Notes under the pieces: generated by a model
Database searches by the model: none
Told to the model about the DNA's origin: nothing
What the model saw: the letters and a program-made list of their open reading frames with translations, nothing else
Shown: positions 31,652 to 43,500 of the stretch, one piece after another
How positions within the stretch are numbered: position 1 is the stretch's first letter
How the letters are laid out: each line of letters starts with the position of its first letter
NCBI RefSeq assembly: GCF_048544455.1
Contig: NC_133536.1
Location: 28,274,152 to 28,338,151 of the forward strand
DNA from: Silene latifolia
Lineage: Eukaryota; Streptophyta; Magnoliopsida; Caryophyllales; Caryophyllaceae
Reading direction: 5' to 3'
DNA length: 64,000 nucleotides
Program-made: the position numbers and the translations under genes

Positions 31652-34600
31652 ATGACTAATCGAGGTATGTGTCTTAATCTTGCATTAATTATCTATATTT
31701 GTTGAATTTTGAGCCGCGAAATTTAGGGTTTTCGACCCTTTTGATCGAAAATTTGGGGCTTTTCCCCCAAATAGATTTGCCATGTCAAATTGATGTTAGA
31801 AATGGATAGTAGGCAATGTTAGGAACATAACCATGTACTTGTTTCGAATTTTTGTCAAGTTTTGAGCCTTTGAGTGAAATTTTGAGACGGTTTTACAGCT
31901 AAACCGTAATTTGCTTCGAAAATAGCCTTAGGATTGCCCATTTGCGATGAAATTTGATATTTGGGATCCTTGAATGATGGGCAAACTTTCTACCATCTCG
32001 GAATTTTGGTTTGTGACAACTTTTTCAGAACACCTTTCTAGGGCATAATCGTCGTTATAGCGAAATGCTGCCAAAATTTCGACTTGAACCCGGAACTAGG
32101 CTTTGAATTAGGCTTGACTTGACCCAATTTATCACATGAGTGATCGGGTTGATGGGGATATGGCCAAGGATGGCAAGGAAAGGGCGTTTTTAGGGCTTTG
32201 AAGGCTCGAAAACTCCTTAACAAAGGCTTGTCGTCGTATGACGCGGCCTGAATTTGCTTGAACGTTGCAGGTGATGAGGCTTCTACTTCTGGGAGAGCTC
32301 CCATGGAGATAGACGCCGCTACTATTGAGGAGGCTTTAGAGCAGGCCTTCACCGCTGCGGTGATGGCTGCTGAGTTTCACGAGGAGGAGGTCGTCGAGGA
32401 GGAGGAGATCCCGAGACGGGCCAACGTCGGGCGAGGAGGTCGTCAGCTGAGGGGAGCTCGTGCGTGGGCTGAGACCTGGGAGAGTAGGCACCTTGTGTGG
32501 GTTGCAGAGGGTCACCTGTCCTACAGGACGGTGAAGAGTTTGGTAAATAGGAATTCACTACTCACCCCCTGTCCTCTTTCATTCTTTTTGTCCAAATTTC
32601 TTTCAAATTTCATTCAAAACTAAAGATAGTTTTTATTTCCAATCGTAATAGGAGGCCGGGAACATCAGGTCGTTCTCGGGGTACACGACGGCGATGGAGC
32701 GCTACGAGCGGCTGTCGGCGGAGGAGAGGGCCATGATCGAGCGTGGAGCGTTCGGTCCTTTGGTTCAGGTCTGGAGGGATATCGTGAAGAGGAAGTTGCG
32801 GGCTAACCTTAGCCTGGTCCGCGCTTTCTTGGACCGATTCTGGGATACGACTTCCACATTTCACATGACTTTTGGTGAGGTGGGAGTCACTTTGGAGGAT
32901 TACGGCATGATTTCTGGTCTGCCGTGTGGGACCGAGGAGATGGTGTGGCCGGAGATTGCCATGAGGGCGGACTCGGCCGAGGCGAGGAGATTGATCGGCT
33001 GGAACTTGTCGCCGAAGGTGTTCGATCTTGGGTTTGGTACCCGCCTTACGTTCGAGACTACTTTGCGAGGAAGACCCCGGCGCCGGTGACGATCGACCGG
33101 AAGGAGACGGCTCCTCCTCCCCTGTCTGGTGAGCAGAGGGCTCGTCTGTGGCTTTGGTGGTTTCGGTCTTCGATTTATCTCGGAGACAAGGGCGAGAGGC
33201 TGTCGACGAAGCTTCTTCCCTTCCTTTCTGACCTGAATTACCTAGGGCGCTGGGACTGGGTCACTGCTGGTTTTGCGGTCCTCATCCGCTTCATGAGGGC
33301 CATGGTTCGTCCGGAGTTGATGGAGAAGGGGACTTCTCCTGGTGCTGTTGGACCTGGACTACTGTTGGAGGTATGAACCTTGCCTTTAGACCAAAGTAAA
33401 TTCCTTTCTTTTATCAAATCACGAAAGATCGTCATTGATTATTCTGCTTTACAGGCGTGGGTGTACTCCTACTTCCCGAGTCTCGCGCCCAAGAGGACGG
33501 AGCCGCTGGAGAGGGCCTATCCTGTGGTGAGGGATTGGGTGATGTGCCGGACGAAGAGCAAGCGTTCTTCTCACAACGTCTATCGGCGGGACGTGAACGC
33601 TCTCCAGCTGAGCAGCGTGAGTATCCCATTCGTATTCATTCATACTTCTTATACTTTGCCTTTAATTGATCACAGGAATGATCTTTGCCTTATCTCGTCA
33701 TAGTGGGTGCCCAGACCTTGGGCGGAGTACGCTGGAGCGCCTCCTTTCGTGGCTGAGGTCCTTCGACCTAGGAGCTCGAGCCGGCTGCTGTTGCGGACGC
33801 CGATGGGTCCTGTGTGGTACTTGGGCGAGCGGTTGGCTCGTCAGTGCTCTCGGGACGCATTGACGGTTCCCGTCGATCCTCCCAGGACGATGTTTAGGGA
33901 GCCTTCTGAGGCTGAGAGGGAGGCGGACTTGGCTGGTGCCAGTGGCGACGACCTTCTTCTCCCTGGCGAGAACTACTCGGCGTTCCTTTACGTGAGGTTG
34001 GCGTACTGGCCGGTAGTGGTGAGCACTTTTACTTTTTCTTGATTTGATTTTGAGAATCACGACGAAAGATCATCGATTAATGAGAGCTATTTGTCTTTGC
34101 AGGAGGTCGAGGCGGCGGGCATCGAGCCCCCAGTGTACCCCGAGACCCTCGAGTACACTGACGCGACCGGGAGGACGACGATTTCCGAGCTGCGTGACTT
34201 TGACGTAGCTGTGACGGATGCTGGCCTAGACGACTGGCAGCATCTGATTCGGAGGGTGAGCCTCTAGCTTGTATAACTTTTGTGTAGGAACACATTTGAT
34301 TGAGTTTGTTCAATTTGCTGAGAATTTCTTTTGAAAATGCAGGTCGCGCCGTCCCGGTTCGTGGCACTATGGAGGGTGGCCAACCGGCTGCGAGCTACTG
34401 CCATCGAGGCACTCGTCGGTGGTTGAGGTCGTCAGGTATGAACCTTACACCCATTTCTCTCTTTTTTGATTTTTTTGATTTTTCTATTTTCAATTTTGCT
34501 TGAATCGATTGACATGAGCCAATTTATTGCTGTTTACAGGGTGACCGCGAGCTGGAGCGAGAGTTGACCCAGTCTCGGGAGGAGAAAGCTCGCGTGCTGA

Positions 34601-34677
34601 GGGAGCTCGAGGTTCGGGATGCCGAGATCGCTGCTCTTGTGGCGAGGGTTGCCGAGTTGGAGGGCGCCCAGCAGTAG
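31652..34677 (+). pseudogene. Plant mobile domain (PMD)-like gene, eight exons, antisense to pol
   Basis: Predicted exons: 31652-31664, 32271-32542, 32652-33370, 33455-33616, 33704-34018, 34103-34255, 34343-34435, 34540-34677. All have GT donors and AG acceptors, and after exon 1 every intron is phase 0. Order: acidic N-terminus (EEEVVEEEEIPRR), then a PMD-like core with LVRAFLDRFWDTTSTFHMTF, GEVGVTLEDYGMISGLP and AWVYSYFPSLAP, and a C-terminal coiled coil (exon 8). Intended length is about 620 residues. Two lesions: exon 3 is 719 bp, one short of frame (shift near 33015-33060), and exon 7 has an in-frame TGA (34424-34426). PMD proteins occur as host silencing factors and inside transposons; the function here is unknown. 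It may be a recent pseudogene. Confidence 0.75.
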
Positions 34678-35378
34678 TTTTGTGTAGTTTTGTAGACTTG
34701 TACATTTAGACATTTGATTTTGAACATTTTTGGACTTTGTTCGGGGCGCAAGCCCCCAGTTTGCTTGTACATTTGCTTTGTTTGGCGTATATACGACGGC
34801 CTGAGTGCCTTTGCTGCTGGGTTGTGTTGCTTGTATCTGCAGGTTAGTTCTTGAACAGATTTGGTAGACAACGGTTTACGCCGTCATGCTGCCGAAATTT
34901 ACATAGAAATCACGCAAAACATACATTTTACATACATATGGCCTTAATTAGCGCGAAATGAGACTCACAAGAATGCAAAAAATGCAAAAATTTTGCCGGA
35001 AATGACCGGACGGTAGGGAGGGTTACCCCCTAAAAAAAGAAAAAAAAGATAAATCTATAAGTTAGAAAATGTAGAAGTGAAATGCTGAAATTCGTTAAAA
35101 ATGAAAACAAATGAAAATTATTTCCCAAAAAGAAAACGAATGAAAATTATTTCCTAAAAAAAGAAAATGAAAATTATTTCCTAAAAAAGAAAATGAATTA
35201 AGTGTGATGAAATGGCGAAGGTGTCGATGTCGCCTCGAAATGCGTGCCCGCGAATTTAAGAAACTTGAAACATGGTAATCTCCTCGTATTTACCAAAATA
35301 ATAACCCGTAGGAATAGGAAATCAATCGTTATAGAATTAGGAAAGATCCAACGCGGATATCACATAAGTGAGACTGGG
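34678..35378. other. Spacer between the two antisense genes
   Basis: 3' flank of the PMD-like gene with a CAAGCCCCCAGTTTGC motif at 34744-34759. It is followed by three A-rich near-duplicates of GAAAATTATTTCC (35100-35200). No gene seen. Confidence 0.45.
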
Positions 35379-35411
35379 GAAGAGGCGCAGCAGGTGCTGC
35401 GCCTGTTCCCA
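35379..35411. repeat. Single GC-rich palindrome upstream of the second antisense gene
   Basis: GGGGAAGAGGCGCAGCAG-GTGCTGCGCC-TGTTCCC: the most perfect copy of the unit (AGGCGCAGCA, two bases, TGCTGCGCCT). It lies 40 bp before a TATA box. Confidence 0.85.
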
Positions 35412-35451
35412 AGCTGGTCCGTTCTGGCGGATTTTTGGAAACAGCAATTAG

Positions 35452-35460
35452 TATAAATAG
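35452..35460 (+). promoter_or_regulatory. TATA box of the second antisense gene
   Basis: TATAAATAG inside ATTAGTATAAATAG, the same 14 bases as around the LTR TATA box. About 150 bp upstream of the first in-frame ATG, so a leader of about 120 nt is expected. Confidence 0.7.
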
Positions 35461-35609
35461 AAACGTCGACGAAGCTTTGATTCACATAAATCTTCCGTCT
35501 CCTCGTCGTCTATTCACATAAAACTCTCAAAATAAATCTTCAAAAGAAAATTTTCATTGTGAATACTTTAGAGATCCGCTTGAAGGAATGGACCAATGAA
35601 TTTTCAAAT

Positions 35610-37033
35610 ATGGAGAAGCATGACATGGGTGCTTATAACCTTGGGTCTTTATTGAGTTTGAAACTCATTAAGGTTGTAAAACCGTTCTTGGATGCTTGCC
35701 TCGACTATTGGGACCCGAATTATCATGTTTTCGCGTTCCCAGGAGGTGACATTTGCCCGTTTCCCGAAGAAATTGCTGCTATTGGTGGGTGGGACCCCGA
35801 ACATTTACCTGCCATTCCTTCCACTTCACAAGGGTATAAGAGCAAATTTAGAGACTTGCTTGGACTGACCAGACTTGAGGTGGATCGTCTAGTTACCCCG
35901 AAAGGCGTGAGAATGTTGGATTTTGTAGACCGATTCATCAACAGGGCCGACCCTACTGTTTCTCATGTTGCTAGGAGGAGGGCATTTGGCTTTTGTTTGT
36001 TGCACGTGTATGTCTTCCAAGGACACGTTGATGAAGACTTGAGAGGTGATCCCCATCTTTTGGGCCTTATTGAGCAAATGGAGCTGCGCAGGAGTCCAGC
36101 TTGCTTATGCTTAGGGGAGATTATTTTGGGTTTGGATAATAGGAAATCCAACTGTGATCTGCCGTTCTTGGGGAGTCCCGTCATTTTGCAGGTAAAAGAC
36201 ATTTTTCGTTTTCGTTTTTTTTTTTTTTTCCGATGTCTAATACCTGATTTTGGTAGGTTTGGCTTATGGAACGGCTCCGATTGATCGAGCCCCCAGTTCA
36301 TGCACTTTCCTATCATTCCCGTTCGATTGCGATGAGGACGAGGTTGTACATGGTGGACTTCACCCGGGTCTGCGATTATTGGAAGAACAAGCTGAAAAGT
36401 GATGATGGTCCGTTGATTAGGTGGGTCGTTCCGTGGTGGCATCTCAAGTCTGTCACTGGAGTGTCTTCTTTGGATCCCACTAGGTCCGTGCGCATTCCTG
36501 GATTGGAGTTTATGGTGTGCATCTTTCCGGAGAGATTGATGAGGCAAGTTGGGCTGAAGCAGACGATCCCGAGGCTTGACACCGTCCCGCAGACTGCTAT
36601 GGCGCTTACTACCGAGAGCCGAAGGGAGTGGGCCATTAAATGGGCCCAAAGAAACATGTGGTTCTTGAACTTCTCCGCCAATGCTTTGTGGGTGTCGGAT
36701 TCTTATCTGAGGTGGAGAAAGGCTGCAACTCTGAAAGAGCGCGAGAGACTGAGGAAACGCGAGCCTGTTGACTACAAGGTGCGCGAGGGAGAGAAAGAGA
36801 AGGAGAAGCATCTGACAGAGGGAGAAGAAGAAGCCGGGTTTCAAGTCATTCATCCTTCGAAGAAATCAAAGACTACTCCTGTTGCAGAGATGGTGGTTGG
36901 CAAGAATGGAAGAGCCAGGCCTCGAGAAAGACCGTTGGTGATTAGGTCTGAAGTGGTGCAAGAGCGCCCAGCTCGAGGTCGTGACAAGAAATATGACAAG
37001 AATGACAAGGGCAAGGGGAAGATGGAGGAATAG
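35610..37033 (+). CDS. Second antisense gene, PMD/DUF7745-like, two exons, intact
   Basis: Exon 1 35610-36191, intron 36192-36256 (GTAAAAG...TTGGTAG), exon 2 36257-37033; no internal stop, about 452 residues. The frame is open upstream to 35559 and beyond with no ATG, so a start lost by mutation (GTG at 35559) is possible. Features: FLDACLDYWDPNYHVFAFPG and PFPEEIAAIGGW near residues 30-60, LVTPKGVRMLDFVDRFINRA, then MRQVGLKQTIPRLDT. A charged lysine/arginine-rich C-terminus (KKSKTT, RGRDKKYDKNDKGKGK) suggests nuclear location. I recall similar proteins as plant DUF7745, often beside gypsy elements. Its exon 2 start (LIEPPV) parallels exon 6 of the PMD-like gene. Function unknown. Confidence 0.72.
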
Positions 37034-37580
37034 CCCGAGTCTTTATTTATTATTTGATTATTATTATTATTATTGTTGTAATAAAAAAGGAGGGATTTTT
37101 AGAATCCTAGCCTATTCTATTTTTATTATGTAACGTACTATTATTATTTAGGAAACGAATGAAATAAAAGGTTAAATGGTTATGAAACCGTTGAGATTTT
37201 CTACTTTATTATTCTTGTCGAATTTCAAATGCAATGCAAATGTCCTTCTATTTACATTTTAGATATAATGGGTTGAATCCTGTGAAGGATTGCCTACGTA
37301 TTCACTTGAAAAGCGAAATCAAACCCTTGCGCGTAGTTCGAGTAAATGTAAAAGAATAATTGTTCGAAGCAAGAGCTTGTAATGAACATAGAAAATAAGC
37401 ATGAGCTTTTGCTTACTCTGGAGGTGCGAATTTAGTTTATTTGATGATATGAGGATGACAAACTTGTCAAAATGCAAGAGCATAGTGACATTTAGCTTAT
37501 TTCAGCTGGGCCAGGGGCCGTTTACTTAGTGCCACAAGAGCGACACGTGGGTTTACGCGAGGCGCGTTTTTGTTCTTATT
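37034..37580. other. 3' flank of the antisense gene meeting the pol 3' end
   Basis: AATAAA at 37079-37084 and again near 37163 may serve as poly(A) signals for the plus-strand gene. GACTGCCTACGTATTCAC-like sequence at 37288-37306 recurs at 61377-61395 in the sister element. No further gene. Confidence 0.5.
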
Positions 37581-40500
37581 CTAGGCATAGTACCGTTTCA
37601 GTTGGTCAAGGTTTGTGGGGTTTGAAAACTCATTCCCATCTAGGTCTGTGATTCTAACCGCACCCCCTGGGAGTATGGATTTGACTAGAAATGGTCCGGC
37701 CCAATTAGGTTTGAATTTTCCCCTTGGGTCAACAGGTAAAAGAGCTCTAACCGATTTGAGTACTAAGTCTCCCTCTTTGATGTTTCTTGGCCTAACCCTT
37801 TTGTTGAAAGCTCGTTTGATACGTGCTTAATATGTTTGGACATTATGTAAGGCGCGCAGCCTACGTTCATCCAGGAGGATGAGTTCTTCATATCTATCTC
37901 TCTTCAAATCGGCCTCCGGGATTTGACTTTCTAGTAGAATACGCAGGGATGGTATTTCTAGCTCGACTGGTTGTACGGCTTCCATGCCGTAGGTCAAATA
38001 GAAAGGAGTAGCCCCAGTGGGCGTCCTGACAGATGTACGGTAACACCATAAGGCAAAGGGTATCTTGCTTGGCCAATCTCTATAGTTGTCAATCATTTTC
38101 TTGAGAATCGTGACAACATTCTTGTTTTCCGCCTCTACCGCGCCGTTAGTCTGTGGTCTATAGGGCGAAGAGTGGTGGTGCTTAATCTTGTATTTGGCTA
38201 GCAATTGCTCGGTTTCAGCTTGGAAGTGTGACCCATTATCGCTAATGATCTCATGTGGGCAACCGTATCGACAGATGATGTTGTTTTGTATGAACTTTGA
38301 CACATTTTTAGCCGTAAGACCAGTGTAGGAAGCCGCTTCTACCCATTTTGTAAAATAGTCGATTGCCACTAGAATGAAACAGTGACCTCCTGTTCCGGCT
38401 GGGGTTATCTTTCCGATTATGTCAATTCCCCATGCAGAAAATCGCCAAGGAGATGTCATTGTATAGAGCAACGAAGGAGGGACATGTTGTACATTCCCGA
38501 AGATTTGACAATTGTGGCAATGTCGTACGTATTTGATGCAATCGGATTCCATTGTGGTCCAATAATATCCCAGGCATGTGATTTTCTTCGCCATCATAGG
38601 CCCGCTCATGTGAGGACCGCATTCTCCGTCGTGGACTTCTTCCATCACCTTTCGTGCCTGTGAATGATCAAGGCAACGTAGGACTACACCAAGAGGTGTC
38701 CTTTTGTATAATTCTCCTTGCATCAGAATGTATTGGGAAGCTAATAGGCGTATAGCACGTTGTCCCCTCTTGTCCATATCCGGTGGATAGGTACCATTAA
38801 GCTTAAAATTCAGGATTGCTTGGAACCAGGGCTCTTGTGCGATTTCCTCTTCATCGGTGATTTGGTGGACATAAGCCGGCTCTGACAGTCGTTCGATACA
38901 CAAAGGCATTTCCATCATGTGATCTGGCATATTTATCAAAGATGCAAGTTTCGCAAGAGCGTTTGCAAATTGATTTTCCTTCCGAGGTAGGTGTAGGTAG
39001 GTTACGTGATCAAAGAATTGAGCGACTTGGTCTATCCTAGCCTGATAGGGTGCGAGGCTTTCGCTTCGGATTTTCCAAGATCCTGTAACTTGGTTGATGA
39101 TCAGTGATGAATCCCCATGTACTCGGAGGTTTTTAATGCCTAAACTTACTGCCGCTTGTAGTCCAATGAGACAAGCTTCATATTCTGCAGCGTTGTTTGT
39201 CACCTCGAAGTCGAGTTTGACAGCAATTGGTGTATGCTCACCTTAAGGAGAAATGAGCAACACTCCTATTCCGAATCCTCTTAAGTTTGATGCTCCATCA
39301 AAGTATAGGTCCCAGGAGTCTACATCAGTTTGAAGTATATCCTCGTCGGGAAATGACCAAGTATCTATGGTTTGTGCGTCGTTGATAGGATTTTCTGCGA
39401 AGAATTCGGCGACGGCGCGACCTTTTATGACTTTCAGTGGCACATACTTAAGGTCGAATTCTGAGAGCATCAGAGTCCATCTTGCCAGACGTCCGTTGAG
39501 GACGGGTTTCTCGAAGAGGTATTTGACGGGATCCATTTTGGAGTATATCTTGACGGAGTAGCTAAGCATGTAGTGACGTAGCTTCTTCGTTGCCCACACA
39601 AGAGCGAGGCATGTCTTTTCGAGTTGTGAGTATTTGCACTCATATTCCAAGAACTTCTTGCTAAGATAGTAGATAGCTCTTTCTTCACTTCCTACGGTTT
39701 GAGCTAGCATGGCACTCATGGCGGTTTCAGTTACTGTGAGATATAAACCAAGAGGTTGATCTCGTTGTGGCGGCATGAGCACTGGTGGTTTAGCCAATAT
39801 CTCCTTGATTCGGTCAAAAGCCTTTTGACAATCATCATCCCACATGGTGTGGTCTGTTTTCTTGAGCTTCTTGAAGATAGGCTCACAAATCATCGTAAGT
39901 TTCGATATGAATCGACTTATGTATTGTACTTTACCCAGGAATCCTCTGACTTCTTTTTCTGTTTGAGGTTGTGGCATTTCAATCAGAGCTTTGATTTTGG
40001 AAGGATCTATTTCTATACCCCGTTGGCTAACCACGTATCCTAGGAGTTTGCCAGATGTTACCCCAAATGTGCATTTCTGAGTATTGAGCCTCATGTTGTA
40101 CTTTCGTAGCCTTGCGAAGAACTTGCGAAGGTTCGCAATATGTCCCTCTCTTTCCTTGGATTTGACGATCATGTCATCTACGTATACCTCAACTTCTTTG
40201 TGCATCATGTCATGTAGGAGTGTAGTTGCGGTGCGTTGGTATGTAGCTCCAGCGTTGATCAATCCGAACGGCATTACTGTATAGCAATAGGTTCCCTATT
40301 GGGTGACAAATGCGGTCTTATGCATATCTTCCATGGCCATCTTGATTTGGTTATAACCCGCATATCCATCCATGAAGGATAGTAATGCGTGGTCGGCAGT
40401 ATTGTCCACTAATATGTCAATGTGAGGTAGAGGAAAGTCGTCTTTCGGACTCGCTTTGTTCAAGTCCCTAAAGTCAACACAAACACGGATTCTCCCATCC

Positions 40501-43500
40501 TTTTTGGGTACGGGTACTATGTTAGCTACCCAGTCGGAATACTCGGAAACTTTGATGAACCCGGCTTTGAATTGCTTGTCCACTTCTTCCTTGATCTTTA
40601 GAGCCCATTCTGTTCTCATTCGTCGAAGCTTCTGTTTCACAGCTTTGAAACCTGGCTTAATCAGAATCCTATGTTCGGCAATATCCCTGTCGATTCCTGG
40701 CATGTCTTTGTAGGACCAAGCGAAAACGTCTTTGAATTCATTTAGGAGGTCTATGAAATCGGCCCTTTCGGTAGAGCTCAAGGCAGTCCCTATCCTAAGT
40801 TCTTTGGGTTCTAGTTCGGTTCCTACATTGATGGGTTCGGTGTCCTCTATTACTGGTCCCCCTTCCCCTTCCTGTAGTATTTCTTTGGCTATGTAGGGAG
40901 GTATTTCGATTGAGTCTGGGTCTTGGTCATCCTCAGTATCATCGTAAACAGAATTGCACTCAAGATAACACAAAGAGTAAGCAGAACCTGATTTATTCAT
41001 ATTAAGATTTGAGTAAAGTTGAAACAAAGAAGCCAACTGATCCATGGTCAGTGGCGGCAAAGGGACAGTGGTTGGGGCATTTCCCGAACCGCTGTGACTA
41101 CTCGAGACTAAGCTAGGAGTAACGAAGGGAGTGGGGATGACGACAGGAGTATACTCTCTAATGACTTCTCTAGACTCCGACTCTGACTCCGACTCCGACT
41201 CGAACTCATCGTCTTCTGGTTCTCCTTTGAACATCTCTCCTTCTCCAGTGGTGAGCTTGAAGAGTCTTCCTTGATTGTTGGTCCATTTGATAGATTTTCT
41301 CCATCCTTTCTGCTGCTTCGCGTCGGTTTCGGTGATCAACGCGGTGGGGTTGAATCTATCATCTTGAAGTATCATAGTAATGATCTCATCCTGCGCGGCC
41401 TTAACAAATCGATCTTCTCCAAACAATAGGCTAACAGCTTGTTCGACTAAGCAAGGTGCTTGACGGGTTTTGACGGTAGGAACCGTTTCTGGAGGGATGA
41501 AGTAGCAATCGTGAAAGATCTCGATTCCGGCTAACTTCTTCTCAAGATAATGCAAAGGTTCGGGAAATCCGTGAAAGAGTTCTGAACTTCCTTCTTGAAC
41601 AAAGTACCCATTTAAAGTAGGGAGATATGGCCTCATTTGGATTCCCACGTGCTTGCGGTTTTGGACTTGGGCAAGCATTTCGAGAACTTCTTCTTTCGTA
41701 GGTTTGTATCCTAGCCCAAGTGGTATCCTTGTTGAGTTGCCTTCTTTGTATGGTGCGAAGGTATTCTTCCGAATAGGGTTCAAAGGCATTCCAGGGAAAT
41801 ATCCCTGGGATTTGAGTATGCGGTTGACCACCAAGTTGGAGTAGGGATTATAGTATAAGGGTGCCAACTCACTTTCTATGACACTTACACTTTGGAAACC
41901 CCCAAGTTCGTATACGGGATCCGCAAGGACTTGATTGTTTGATTGCTTCTCGATTATTGCCTTGATGGGTGACGAAGTGATCGTCACTACTTTGCCATTT
42001 AGTGGGATCTTGATCTTTTGATGAAGGGTGGATGTTAGCGCTTTGGAAGCGTGAATCCAAGGCCTTCCCAGAAGTATGTTGAATGAAGCTTCGATGTCCA
42101 CTATTTGGAAGTTAATCTTTCGTTCGATTGGTCCCGTGGCTATGGTTAGGTTAGCAAATCCTACCGCTTTTCGTCGTGTACCGTCATATGCACGTACACC
42201 TTGATTGGTAGGAGTCCAATCCGACTCTTTCATGCCTAGCTTGTATGCCGTTTTGAGGGGTATGACGTTGACCGCGGAGCCATCATCTACCAAGGTCATT
42301 GGCACATTCTTCTTTAGACAAATGACGGTGTGTGATGTACGAGCAAGGTTGTGACTAGCGCCAAAAGGTGGCAAGTCTTCGTCCGAGAAAGTAATAGGAT
42401 TACTTAGCTTAGGTGATTCTTGGAAGACCAAGTTGACTACATCTTCAGGAGTGGAGTTATGTGCTATGTTTAGCTTGGCCAAAGCTTGCAGTAAAGCTTG
42501 GCGATGTGGAAATGAGCTTGCTACTAGTTGCCAGACTGAAAGATCAGCCTTTGTTTTCTGTAATTGCTTGAGCAAATGATCAGTGGGGTCATCTTCATTG
42601 TCATTTGGTGTGATGACGTTGGTTGGACCGTTTTGAGTAGTGCTTTGATATGGGCGACCCGAACGAGTTAGGTGATCCACATCTTGGTTTTCACCATTTT
42701 GGACTATTTCCTTGACTAAAGAGTATTCAATGAGGTATTCGTCCTCATCGTCATCGGCCCAAACCCCATTGATTGCAGCTAGTTCCCTCATTCTCATGAT
42801 ATCACCTTCTAGTCGTATGATTTGGTCGACTAGTTTATCAACCACGGTGACTACTTCTTGCATAGTGGCATTTTGAGAGAAGAGCAATGGTACACGTTCT
42901 CTGGGTATTGCGTTGGGAGTGCGTAAGGTTGTTACCATGCTTTCTAGTTCCCAAACTTGTCTATATACACTCCTTGTCCATGTGATGAAGTCGGAAATGG
43001 TAGTGGAGATAGTAGAGTAGAGCCCTTCATTCTCGATTGCATGAATTTCATTTTCGGTGGGGGAAATGAGGTGTGAGCAATCTATGGTAGATTCATCACT
43101 TGTAATCACTAGAACTCCAAGAGGATTCTGAGTGTTGTTGGGCTTACCTCCTGGTGGTATTGGAAGTCGACCATCTTCAATCATATCTTGAGGCATGTGT
43201 TTCAACTTGTAGCATTTTTCTGTGTCGTGCCCTTTGCCCCTATGGTATTCACAGTAGGAATTTTCATCCCAAAACTTGGACTTCCTCTCGGGTTCGGGAG
43301 TAGGTCCAATGGGTTGGAGTTTACCTTGCTTCATTAGCCTTTTTAGAGCGTTGGAGTAAGTGTCCCCGAGGTTTGTGAATTTCCTTGGTGGGGTAGTTTT
43401 CTTGGATGACTCGAGAAGGTTAACTTCATCGGTTTTGCTAGTAGAGCCGTAGGAACGACTTGTGGACCCTTGGTATCCTCGGCCTACCGTTTTGGACAAG

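Noticed and set aside
32038..34871. Several long minus-strand frames opposite the PMD-like exons
   Set aside because: Shadows of GC-rich coding exons; proline/serine/arginine-rich with no motif.
28691..35411. CRISPR-like repeats
   Set aside because: The GC-rich palindromes are irregularly spaced and this is plant DNA.
35963..36853. 296-codon minus-strand frame
   Set aside because: Runs antisense through both exons and the intron of gene 2; no domain. The plus-strand reading has splice sites and promoter.
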